DNA of 64,000 nucleotides from Desulfamplus sp. GTDB lineage: Bacteria; Desulfobacterota; Desulfobacteria; Desulfobacterales; Desulfobacteraceae. The DNA lies in NCBI GenBank assembly GCA_015232465.1, contig JADFZO010000005.1, positions 1 through 64,000 on the forward strand, given 5' to 3'. The notes beneath the pieces are model-generated. The model was given only the letters and a program-made list of their open reading frames with translations. It did no database searches and was not told where the DNA came from. The position numbers and the translations under genes are program-made. Position 1 is the stretch's first letter, and each line of letters opens with the position of its first letter. Of the stretch, positions 8,331 to 16,523 are shown one piece after another.

Positions 8331-9146
8331 TTAAAATAGATTTTGCCCAGATTTAAAGTCGCTTTTCACCTTAGCCTCTCGTAAAGCAGCTTCAGCTTTA
8401 AGCAAATCTTCAAGTCTCTTTCCAAAATAGATTACAGATTCGTAATTTGGCTTACCAAACTGGTCTGGAACAAAAGATAAAATTAAAAGATCGTCTCCAT
8501 TTTGCCAGCACAGAGACTTTCCATTTTTCTCCTTCCATTTAATCTCTTTTGGCTCACCATATTTCTGTTTTAAAGTATCTACTACATTTAAATCATCTTT
8601 TTTAAAATTGACACGTATTAAAAGCGGTGTTGCGTTAAAGTCAGAAAATAAAAATTCCACATAGTTAAAGGGAAGATTTTTATTGATGGCATATCTGTAA
8701 GAGAGTTTTATAGTGTTGTGCTCAACACGTTCTGGAACCAGCTCTATTTTTCGCCCCCCAGTTATAGTTGTAGATGATGTGGGAAGTTTTCCAGTTGTAG
8801 AGTTTAACCTTAAATGAAGCTCGTAAAAGTATGGAAGGTGCTTCTTTAAAAATCCTTCACGGTTAATATTTAGGTTGATTGTGTTACGAGTCTCTGTTGA
8901 GTGATCACCTAAAATATTGTTGAGCCTGCTCTTTAGGCTATTTGATAGAGTTGAGTTCACATCAACATCAAAAAAGCTGTAAGTTACAGGATAGCTCTCT
9001 GCTCTGCTTGATATAGAGCTGCTGCTTGAGTCTGTGCAAGATGTTATCAATATTGATAATAAAACCAATAAAATAGATAATATAATAGGCTCTGTTTTAA
9101 TTTGTGTTGAATCTAAATTTTTGAATAATTTGAACATACAGGGCAT
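8331..9146 (-). CDS. Predicted lipoprotein of unknown function
   Basis: A 271-residue protein with a lysine-containing N-terminus, a hydrophobic stretch (residues ~21-33) and a lipobox ending ITSC with Cys37, followed by a serine-rich linker. It is therefore expected to be lipid-anchored in the envelope. The rest contains no motif I recognise. It has a YGEPKEIKWKEKNGKSLCWQNGDDLLILS segment and an alanine/lysine-rich tail. The start overlaps the cbiO end by 34 bases (an internal ATG at 9137 is possible), so it is co-transcribed with the metal transporter. Whether it takes part in metal uptake is unknown. It converges on the cyclase gene. Confidence 0.7.
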   Translation of the reverse strand: MPCMFKLFKNLDSTQIKTEPIILSILLVLLSILITSCTDSSSSSISSRAESYPVTYSFFDVDVNSTLSNSLKSRLNNILGDHSTETRNTINLNINREGFLKKHLPYFYELHLRLNSTTGKLPTSSTTITGGRKIELVPERVEHNTIKLSYRYAINKNLPFNYVEFLFSDFNATPLLIRVNFKKDDLNVVDTLKQKYGEPKEIKWKEKNGKSLCWQNGDDLLILSFVPDQFGKPNYESVIYFGKRLEDLLKAEAALREAKVKSDFKSGQNLF

Positions 9147-9874
9147 CTTTGCATTGTAAGTGGTTTTTCAAGTCCGCTTGTTTTAAGGAGATTTTCGTCA
9201 ATAAATAGCTCTTTGGTTAGTCCATCAGCAACAATCTGACCTCTATCCAAAATAATTGTTCTGCTGCAAACTTCAAGAGCCATATCAAGGTCATGTGTAG
9301 CAATTATTTTGGTATGTGTAAAGGTCTTGAGAAGATTAATAAGACGTCTTCGAGAAGATGGATCAAGATTAGATGATGGTTCGTCCATTATTAGAATATC
9401 TGGTGTGGTGGCAAGAACAGTTGCAATAGCAACAGCCCGTTTCTCTCCACCTGATAGTTTATGAGGAGATCGCCTTATCAGGTGAGGCACACCTACAGTT
9501 TCAAGCGAATCCATAACCCGCTGCTCAACCTCTTTTTCAGGTATCCCCAAGTTAATAGGACCAAATGCAACATCATCAAACACTGTTGGCATAAAAAGTT
9601 GATCATCTGGGTCTTGAAATACCATGCCAACTGATCGCCTTACTAACTTTAAGTTCTTTTTGTTTAAAGGAAAATCCCCAATCCTAATATCACCGTCTGT
9701 TGGGGCAAGAGAGCCAATAAGATGGAGCAAAAGGGTCGATTTACCAGCTCCGTTTGAACCAACTAAAGCAACAGACTCTCCATGATGAATTTTAAAATTG
9801 ATCTTATTTAATCCAACTGTCCCATCTGGATAGGTGTAGTGTAGGTTATCTGCCTGAACAATGTGATGGCTCAT
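9113..9874 (-). CDS. cbiO: Cobalt/nickel ECF transporter ATPase CbiO
   Basis: A 253-residue ABC ATPase that powers an energy-coupling-factor metal transporter from the cytoplasmic face. It has Walker A GSNGAGKST, Q-loop VFQDPDDQLF (the 'DPDDQ' form typical of CbiO/EcfA), signature LSGGEKRAVAIATVL, Walker B ILIMDEP and the H-loop in IIATHDLDMA. The C-terminus ends in CPVCSNYSKI, a CxxC tail that might touch metal. It sits directly after cbiQ and cbiM in the leftward order M-Q-O. Confidence 0.92.
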   Translation of the reverse strand: MSHHIVQADNLHYTYPDGTVGLNKINFKIHHGESVALVGSNGAGKSTLLLHLIGSLAPTDGDIRIGDFPLNKKNLKLVRRSVGMVFQDPDDQLFMPTVFDDVAFGPINLGIPEKEVEQRVMDSLETVGVPHLIRRSPHKLSGGEKRAVAIATVLATTPDILIMDEPSSNLDPSSRRRLINLLKTFTHTKIIATHDLDMALEVCSRTIILDRGQIVADGLTKELFIDENLLKTSGLEKPLTMQRCPVCSNYSKI

Positions 9875-9898
9875 TTAAATCTTGTCCACTTAAAAATA

Positions 9899-10780
9899 TT
9901 AACTCAATAGGAGATTTTCAATCATCATGCCAAGTTTAACTGGGATATTATATAACCTTAATATCACAAAAAGAGATGTCCAACCAGCAGTAAAAAGGGT
10001 CTCTGGAACTCCAAAGTTGATAGCTCTGAGCATCTGAATATCACCTTCAAAACCACGACAGCACATTGCAAGGTGGATTCTTTGTGCACGATCCATAGTT
10101 CGTAATAGCAACTGCCCAACCATTGATATAAAGATGCCAAATCTCATCTGATTGCTATTATCAAATGTTCTAAGTGATCTTGCCCTTACCATTCTTGAAG
10201 CTTCATCAATTAGCACAAACATATATCTGTATAAAAACATAAGCTGAACAATAAATGGTCTTGGCACACCAAATCTTTGAAGGGCAAGGCATACTGCATC
10301 AAATCCAGTTGTAGAGATTAGTATCAGAGCTGCCCCAACAGTTAGACAAAAACGGATCATGATTGAAAGAAATGAGACCCAACCCCCGCTTATATCTATT
10401 GTCCCCATTTTTCCTATATTCTCTTTAAAACCTATAAACTCCATCAAATCTACAATATCCTTAAGATCAAATGTTATAAGAGTTTTGTTGTCCATCAATG
10501 GGTTAAAAATTCCAATAAAAAATGCAAACGGCAAAAGAAGAAGCATCTTTTTGGCAAGATAGACAAAAGGGAGATCAGCCAAAGCTATTGCCACAGCAGG
10601 ATAGATAAAAAATGGAATTAACATTGCTATCTCATATTTATCAAATGAGACCACAATGCCAACAAATATTAGAGTTGTTAGAACCTTTGCTCTTGGATCA
10701 AGGCTATGAATCCAACTTTGCCTACATGCAAGGGTATCTATGTAAAATATATCAAATAGGTTGTTTTGAAGATTTGACAT
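9899..10780 (-). CDS. cbiQ: Cobalt/nickel ECF transporter transmembrane coupling protein CbiQ
   Basis: A 293-residue membrane protein (EcfT family) with four to six hydrophobic segments. The cytoplasmic coupling helices are visible as EASRMVRARSLRTF and HLAMCCRGFEGD, corresponding to the two Ala-Arg-Gly-type motifs that dock into the ATPase. The N-terminus has the family phrase HSLDPRAKVL. It lies between cbiM (50 bases upstream) and cbiO (24 bases downstream) and completes the transporter. Confidence 0.9.
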   Translation of the reverse strand: MSNLQNNLFDIFYIDTLACRQSWIHSLDPRAKVLTTLIFVGIVVSFDKYEIAMLIPFFIYPAVAIALADLPFVYLAKKMLLLLPFAFFIGIFNPLMDNKTLITFDLKDIVDLMEFIGFKENIGKMGTIDISGGWVSFLSIMIRFCLTVGAALILISTTGFDAVCLALQRFGVPRPFIVQLMFLYRYMFVLIDEASRMVRARSLRTFDNSNQMRFGIFISMVGQLLLRTMDRAQRIHLAMCCRGFEGDIQMLRAINFGVPETLFTAGWTSLFVILRLYNIPVKLGMMIENLLLS

Positions 10781-10829
10781 TGTATAGTTTGGTTGGCTCT
10801 TTTTAGTTGCACATTTTTAAATCAACAAA

Positions 10830-11894
10830 TCAGTTAGATTTTTTTTGCCTTAATGCAAATCCAATCGCAACTGCAAATATCAATGTGAGTATCCCCCCAA
10901 CAACTCCAGAGACAGATGTGCCAAGCTCAACTTTTACTGATTCAGCTGAAGATTCAGACAATTCGTTAGATTCACCAGACTTAAATCCATAATCTGGCAA
11001 AAATGCGGTCTTCTCCTGAATTGCAGATAGCGATGTGTGGATTCCATCTGGAGACTCAAGCTCTTCAACTCCTGCTGTTTTGAACATTGCCCACTCAAGT
11101 CCATCTGGGTTTGATGATGCAAACCAGCTTAAAGCTCCCCCAGTAATTAGGGCAGCAGCAGCAAGACCAACTACAACTTTGAAAATTGGGGTTCTGCCAA
11201 TTGGTGAAGAAGATGAGGCAGAGCTTAAAATTTCAGGGCGTGCTTTCCAGATAAATAGAACAACTGCTGCTGTGGTTAATCCCTCTACAACCCCAATTGC
11301 TAAATGGATTGGCTGCATCAACATCAAAAATGTGGTAAATGGAAGCTCTGATATTCCTGAAAACAGGGTCTCTATCACAACTGCAAATGCCCCCATTTGT
11401 AGAGCTACAATAGCTCCAATTATAGAGCCAGCAAGAATTTTTCGCTCAGTTTTTTTAAAGTCAATACTATTTGATCTCATATAGTTAGTGTCAGCATCTT
11501 TAACAAATGTTTTATAAATCAGAGGATAGGCAATAAAGCATGGGAAAAATCCTAAATTAAAGATGTTACATCCAAGGGCGAGCAACCCTCCGTCTGCAAA
11601 AAAGAGTGCCTGAACAGTTAGAACCGATGCCATAGTAAGAAAGGCAATATGAGGACCAAGTAAAATGGCAAGAATCATTCCCCCTCCAAGATGCCCGCTT
11701 GAGCCTGTAATCGGTATTGTAAAGTTGATCATCTGGGATGCAAAAATAAATGCACCTAAAACACCCATGAGAGGAATTTTCTGATCATCCATCTCATTTT
11801 TAACCTTCTTTGAGCAATATCCAATTAAACCCGCTGTTACTGCCCACATTGTTCCTCCAACTGCTGGTGAAATTAAAGCATCTGCCATGTGCAT
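10830..11894 (-). CDS. cbiM: Cobalt/nickel substrate-binding membrane protein CbiM fused to a PDGLE (CbiN/NikL-like) domain
   Basis: A 354-residue integral membrane protein. The N-terminus MHMADALISPAVGG gives the Met1-His2 pair, and GSSGHLGGG supplies His68. In the NikM/CbiM family these residues ligate the metal ion (family knowledge). About seven hydrophobic segments follow. After residue ~230 comes a second module with a membrane helix, SNPDGLEWAMFKTAGVEE and a C-terminal helix. This PDGLE domain often replaces the separate CbiN/NikL subunit, and no cbiN gene is present. AAGGAG lies 11 bases before ATG 11894. The 116-base gap to the upstream gene shows no cobalamin or NiCo riboswitch I can recognise. 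Co2+ versus Ni2+ cannot be decided. Confidence 0.88.
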   Translation of the reverse strand: MHMADALISPAVGGTMWAVTAGLIGYCSKKVKNEMDDQKIPLMGVLGAFIFASQMINFTIPITGSSGHLGGGMILAILLGPHIAFLTMASVLTVQALFFADGGLLALGCNIFNLGFFPCFIAYPLIYKTFVKDADTNYMRSNSIDFKKTERKILAGSIIGAIVALQMGAFAVVIETLFSGISELPFTTFLMLMQPIHLAIGVVEGLTTAAVVLFIWKARPEILSSASSSSPIGRTPIFKVVVGLAAAALITGGALSWFASSNPDGLEWAMFKTAGVEELESPDGIHTSLSAIQEKTAFLPDYGFKSGESNELSESSAESVKVELGTSVSGVVGGILTLIFAVAIGFALRQKKSN

Positions 11895-12010
11895 AACTTA
11901 AAATACTCCTTAAAAATTTAGATGTTTAATATTTTAGGTAGCTAATTAATCTTCTTTACCGACTAAAATTGTAGTTTATATAAAAAATTAAATGGTTAGA
12001 GCCATGTAAA

Positions 12011-13120
12011 TCAGAACCAATATTTGCAGATTTTTCCTTGATAGTTTTCAACAACCATAGAGTCTGCATCTCTTTTTTTTATGTAATCTGGCAAAATAGG
12101 CAATTTTCCATATCCACCAGGAAGATCAACCATATATTGCGGAACAGCAATGCCAGTAAGATTTCCCCTCATTGCCCTCATTATATCAAGACCAATTTCA
12201 AGTGAGGGTCTAAAATGGGTAGTGCTAATAACAGGATCAGGGTGGTGCAGGTAATATGGTTTAATCCTGATTTTTATAAGCCCTCTCATAAGATCAATCA
12301 TTGTTTCAGGATTATCGTTCACCCCTTTTAAAAGAACAGTTTGACAGCCGAGTGGAATACCAGCATGGGCAAGTTTATCAGCAGCAGCAGCAGCCTTATC
12401 TGTTATTTCAGATGGGTGGTTAAAATGGGTATTTATATAGAGCGGGTGGTATTTTTCAAGTGTTGAGGCTAAATTCTCTGTAATGCGATAGGGTAGGGTG
12501 CAAATAACCCTTGTGTGAATCCTGATTGTCTCAACATGCTCAATTTGCCTAAGTGCAAACAAAATTTTGTCAAGCGATTGAGTGCTAAGAAGAAGGGGAT
12601 CCCCTCCAGATAAAATAACATCACGAATAGCTCTATTTTCCTTTATGTAGTTTAGCCCCTGTTTAATGTTGATGTGGCTCTTTTGATTATCTATTGAGCC
12701 TCCAACTTTTCGTTTACGCATACAATACCTGCAATACATGGCACACTGGTTAGAGACAAGAAATATAACTCTATCTGGGTATCTGTGGATAATTGACGGA
12801 GTTGGCGATTGAGCCTCTTCATGCAGAGGATCAGAGGCTTTTATATGGCAAGAAGAGTTAATCGCTTCTGAATCTGAATCAAAATTTATAACATCATAAG
12901 ATAGCTCTGCAACATCAGGTATAGCCTGCCTCCAGATAGGGTCTTTTTCTGATTTGATTAAAGATAGATAGTATGGAGTTATTCGCATAGGAAATTTTTT
13001 AACCACACTATCTATATTATCAATTTTAAAACTAAAATATTGGGCAAGCTGAGATGGATTTACCATACTCTCTTTTAGCTCTAACCGCCACTTTACAGAG
13101 TTTGTATTTATAATAGCCAT
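12011..13120 (-). CDS. Lysine 2,3-aminomutase-family radical SAM/PLP enzyme
   Basis: A 369-residue radical SAM enzyme with the CAMYCRYC cluster motif (Cys126, Cys130, Cys133), SGGDPLLLS for SAM binding, and a PLP lysine in the VDLPGGYGKLPILPDY segment (Lys339). Asp295 and Asp332 align with the two aspartates that bind the substrate side-chain ammonium in Clostridium lysine 2,3-aminomutase. In glutamate 2,3-aminomutase these are replaced, so a lysine-type substrate is favoured. It is shorter than KamA (~416), with no C-terminal extension. No ablB-type acetyltransferase or kamDE genes are nearby. EpmB (EF-P lysylation) is an alternative, though EpmB lacks these two aspartates as I recall. It lies 36 bases after glgC. 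Confidence 0.72.
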   Translation of the reverse strand: MAIINTNSVKWRLELKESMVNPSQLAQYFSFKIDNIDSVVKKFPMRITPYYLSLIKSEKDPIWRQAIPDVAELSYDVINFDSDSEAINSSCHIKASDPLHEEAQSPTPSIIHRYPDRVIFLVSNQCAMYCRYCMRKRKVGGSIDNQKSHINIKQGLNYIKENRAIRDVILSGGDPLLLSTQSLDKILFALRQIEHVETIRIHTRVICTLPYRITENLASTLEKYHPLYINTHFNHPSEITDKAAAAADKLAHAGIPLGCQTVLLKGVNDNPETMIDLMRGLIKIRIKPYYLHHPDPVISTTHFRPSLEIGLDIMRAMRGNLTGIAVPQYMVDLPGGYGKLPILPDYIKKRDADSMVVENYQGKICKYWF

Positions 13121-13156
13121 TTATATTTTGTTATTCTCGTTATTGTTTTTGCTCTC

Positions 13157-14389
13157 TTAATCAAAGCCAACCCTTACACCTTTAGGAATAACTACGATTC
13201 CGCTCTCAGATACTTGAAATCGCTTTTTATCAAACTCAATATCTTCGCCAATAACAGTATTAGGAGCAACCACAACCTCTTGATCAAAGATTGCCTTTTT
13301 GATTCGGCAGCCAGCTCCAATATCGCAATTTGACATAATTACACACTTTTCAATATATGAGTGGCTATGAACATGAACGCTATAACCTAAAATGCTCTGA
13401 TTTACAACAGAGCCGCTAATAATGCAGCCAGATGATATTGCAGAGTTTATGGCATGTCCAACCCTATTTTGCTCATCATGGACAAATTTTGCAGGCGGAA
13501 CCGCTGGGTGGTAGCTTCTAAGGGGCCAATATTTGTTGTAGAGATCAAAAGATGGGGTTACAGCTATTAAATCCATATTTGCCTCATAATAGGAATCAAT
13601 TGTCCCCACATCTCGCCAATACCCTTTTGAGTTTTCAGGCTCTCCTCGTATTATATTTTGTGAAAAATCGTAAACATAGACATTGCCAAGGGGAAATAGC
13701 ATTGGAATAATGTTATGACCAAAATCGTGCATGGAGTTATCATCTTCTGCATCTAATTGGAGGTAATTGACAAGAGTATCTGCATCAAAAACATAGTTTC
13801 CCATAGATGCTAAGACATGAGTGGGGCGATCTGGTATTGTTTTTGGAGGCTCTTTTGGCTTTTCTTTAAATCCAACCATCTTTCCACTCTCATCAACCTC
13901 AATCACACCAAATTGAGATGCTTGAGCAACTGGAACAGGAATTGCCGCAACTGTCAAGCCAGCCAGCTTTGTTTTGTGATAATCAACCATCTGGCGAATA
14001 TCCATTTTATAGATGTGATCTCCTCCAAATACACAGACAATTTCAGGATCATAGGTGTCAATTAGATTTAAATTTTGATATATTGCATCAGCAGTCCCCT
14101 TATACCAGTGTCTTCCAGTTCTCATTTGAGCTGGTATTGGATCGATAAAGCGATCAGTTAGCCCTGTGATTCTCCAAGCCTGACTTAAATGTTTCATAAG
14201 TGAATGGGATTTAAATTGGGTCAATACAAAAATCTGGAGAAGGTCTGAGTTTACAAAGTTGTTCAAAACAAAGTCTATGATTCTGTAATTGCCACCAAAT
14301 GGGACAGCAGGCTTTGCTCTTAGACTTGTTAGAGAAGATAACCGAGTGCCTTCACCGCCAGCTAAAATCATTGAAAGGATACCAGTCAT
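13157..14389 (-). CDS. glgC: Glucose-1-phosphate adenylyltransferase (ADP-glucose pyrophosphorylase)
   Basis: Makes ADP-glucose for glycogen synthesis. The 410-residue protein begins MTGILSMILAGGEGTRLSSLT, with KPAVPFGGNYRIIDFVLNN, the KGTADAIYQN and FGGDHIYKMD motifs of the nucleotidyltransferase domain, and a C-terminal left-handed beta-helix (GCIISGSVVNQSILG and following). The frame continues upstream to 14440, but AGGGGG sits just before the ATG at 14389 and the family N-terminus begins there. No other glycogen gene is in the window. It probably shares a transcript with the downstream aminomutase-like gene. Confidence 0.92.
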   Translation of the reverse strand: MTGILSMILAGGEGTRLSSLTSLRAKPAVPFGGNYRIIDFVLNNFVNSDLLQIFVLTQFKSHSLMKHLSQAWRITGLTDRFIDPIPAQMRTGRHWYKGTADAIYQNLNLIDTYDPEIVCVFGGDHIYKMDIRQMVDYHKTKLAGLTVAAIPVPVAQASQFGVIEVDESGKMVGFKEKPKEPPKTIPDRPTHVLASMGNYVFDADTLVNYLQLDAEDDNSMHDFGHNIIPMLFPLGNVYVYDFSQNIIRGEPENSKGYWRDVGTIDSYYEANMDLIAVTPSFDLYNKYWPLRSYHPAVPPAKFVHDEQNRVGHAINSAISSGCIISGSVVNQSILGYSVHVHSHSYIEKCVIMSNCDIGAGCRIKKAIFDQEVVVAPNTVIGEDIEFDKKRFQVSESGIVVIPKGVRVGFD

Positions 14390-14601
14390 AACTTGCCCCC
14401 TTTGTGAAAAAATTTTATCCATTTTGATATTTTTTGCCATTCTAAAGCCTTAAATAATAAGATGTCAAGCAATGAAAATCAAAATAGATTCTCTCCATTT
14501 TTCTTGATTTGAGGCTATTATGCTGTTAAGTTTTTATTCAATAATATTAAGGCTCATTCTTTTTTTAAAAGCATGAATTGAACAACTTAAGGAGAACTCT
14601 T

Positions 14602-16494
14602 ATGAGAAACAGCAGTTATTGGGCAGATGATTATGTCTATAAAAAGCGGTCCGTTAAAGATGCAGTAAGTCAGATACACTCAGGTCAAAGGGTCTTTATC
14701 GGCTCATACTGCGGAGAGCCACAAGCTCTTGTAAGTGGACTTGCTGAAATATCCTACAAACTAAGTGATATTGAGATTATTCGTCTCATGTCAAGGGAGA
14801 CAACGCCTCTAATGCAGATAGCAGATCAGACAAAAGATCAGGCTATGAGTATCCGCTCAATCTATTTAGGCTCTGCCCGTTCTAAAGAGCTTGAGAAGAA
14901 CAAACGATTTTACACCCCCGTGAACATGGCTGAAGTTCCACGCCTATTTAGCAGCAGACGAATTCCAATTGATGTTGCTATGGTTCAGGTATCGCCGCCT
15001 GATGATTTTGGCTGGATGAGTCTTGGGGTCTCTGTTGATGTGAGCCTTGCTGCTGCTCTATCTGCTGATGTGGTTATAGCTCAAGTAAATTCCAGAATGC
15101 CAATGGTTTTAGGGCAGAGCTTTATCCATGTTAACGATGTTGACTTTATCGTTGAGATAGATGAGGAGTTAATGACAATAACATCAAGCCCTCCGCCTCA
15201 AAAAGCTGCAAAGATTGGTCAGCATATTGTGATGCTAATTGAAGATGGCTCAACACTTCAAATTGGGCTTGATGCAGCATCTCAGGCAACAATTCAGGCT
15301 CTATCTAATAAAAATGATCTTGGTATCCACTCTCAATTTCTTACTGATGATATGATGCACCTCTACGCAAAAGGTGTGATAACCAACAAAAAAAAGGGGT
15401 TTAACAACGGCAAGATGGTTGCTGGCTGTTCAGTTGGGACAAGCTCGCTTTATGAGTTTTTGCACATAAATCCAGCAGTTGAGTTTCAACCATTTGATTA
15501 TGTAAATGATCTTGAGATCATCTCAAAGCACAACAAGATGATCTCAATGAATGTGGCTCAAAGGATCGATCTTTTTGGGCAGGTCTCATGTGAAGCACAA
15601 TCTTACACCCTATATGCTGGTGTATCTGGCATAGCAGATTTTATTAGAGGTGCAAATCGATCAAAGGGTGGAAAGTCAATTATTATGCTAAACTCCACAA
15701 CCACTGTAAAAGATGATGATGGCAAAGAGAGAAGAGTTAGCTCTATTGTGCCTCAACTATTCGATACAATTATAACTATCCCACGCGAAGATATACGTTA
15801 TGTGGTTACAGAGTTTGGCTCTGTAAACCTATTTGGTCAAAGCACTCAAGAGCGGGCATTTGCCTTGATAAGCATTGCACACCCTGAGTTTCGAGACGAG
15901 CTTTTAAGTGAAGCAAAAAAGATTGGCATGATAGGTCAAGATCGCACGCTTGGCGAATCTGTCTATGGAATATACCCTGTTCAGCTTGAGGAAAATGTAG
16001 TTGTAAATGGTGAGACTATAACCTTTAGACCTGCAAAACCAGTTGATGACAGAAGGATTCAGGAGCACTTTTATCAGTTGGAAAAGGCAGATGTTATCTC
16101 TCGATTTTTCCATGAAAAGACCCAATTTTTGCGAGACGATGTTGAGGTTATGAGCCAGATTGATTATAAAAGAAATCTAACAATAATAGCCCTGATTGGT
16201 GAGATGGGATTTGATAGGGTTGTCGGTGTTGGCAGCTACTATCTTGAGCCTGCAACAAATATGGCTGAGGTTGCCTTTTCTGTTAGCAAAGGTTACCAAA
16301 ACAGGGGCGTTGGAATTATATTGATCAGAAAACTTGCAGAGTCAGCACGCAACAGAGGGATAAATGGAATGTTTGCCATAACATCAACAAGCAACAAAAA
16401 TATGATAAAGCTATTTAAGAGCCTTCCCTACAAGGTGCAATCTGAAATTGATGAAGATGTGCTTTTAAGTTGCAACTTTAGTGAACCAAAGTAA
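14602..16494 (+). CDS. Acetyl-CoA hydrolase/transferase fused to a GNAT acetyltransferase domain
   Basis: About 630 residues. Residues ~1-450 form a two-lobed family I CoA-transferase/acetyl-CoA hydrolase, with a YTLYAGVSGIADFIRGANRSKGGKSI segment and EFGSVNLFGQSTQERA typical of the acetate/4-hydroxybutyrate CoA-transferase group. Residues ~480-630 are a GNAT domain with VAFSVSKGYQNRGVGIILIRKLAESARNRGI, which contains the acetyl-CoA pyrophosphate loop. The fusion is a known architecture in delta-type proteobacteria; its substrate is not known to me. AAGGAG before ATG 14602 decides the start against TTG 14578. It may move CoA between acetate and other acids while sensing or acetylating a partner (inference). 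Followed 29 bases later by the antiporter. Confidence 0.82.
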   Translation: MRNSSYWADDYVYKKRSVKDAVSQIHSGQRVFIGSYCGEPQALVSGLAEISYKLSDIEIIRLMSRETTPLMQIADQTKDQAMSIRSIYLGSARSKELEKNKRFYTPVNMAEVPRLFSSRRIPIDVAMVQVSPPDDFGWMSLGVSVDVSLAAALSADVVIAQVNSRMPMVLGQSFIHVNDVDFIVEIDEELMTITSSPPPQKAAKIGQHIVMLIEDGSTLQIGLDAASQATIQALSNKNDLGIHSQFLTDDMMHLYAKGVITNKKKGFNNGKMVAGCSVGTSSLYEFLHINPAVEFQPFDYVNDLEIISKHNKMISMNVAQRIDLFGQVSCEAQSYTLYAGVSGIADFIRGANRSKGGKSIIMLNSTTTVKDDDGKERRVSSIVPQLFDTIITIPREDIRYVVTEFGSVNLFGQSTQERAFALISIAHPEFRDELLSEAKKIGMIGQDRTLGESVYGIYPVQLEENVVVNGETITFRPAKPVDDRRIQEHFYQLEKADVISRFFHEKTQFLRDDVEVMSQIDYKRNLTIIALIGEMGFDRVVGVGSYYLEPATNMAEVAFSVSKGYQNRGVGIILIRKLAESARNRGINGMFAITSTSNKNMIKLFKSLPYKVQSEIDEDVLLSCNFSEPK

Positions 16495-16523
16495 ATCTAA
16501 ATAGTTCAACTTGAGATTAAAAA

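Noticed and set aside
11035-11484. 149-codon plus-strand frame
   Set aside because: Antisense to cbiM; composition is that of a reversed membrane protein.
11895-12010. Cobalamin or NiCo riboswitch ahead of cbiM
   Set aside because: The gap is too short for a full B12 riboswitch and contains no conserved B12-box or NiCo-type motif that I can find on the minus strand.
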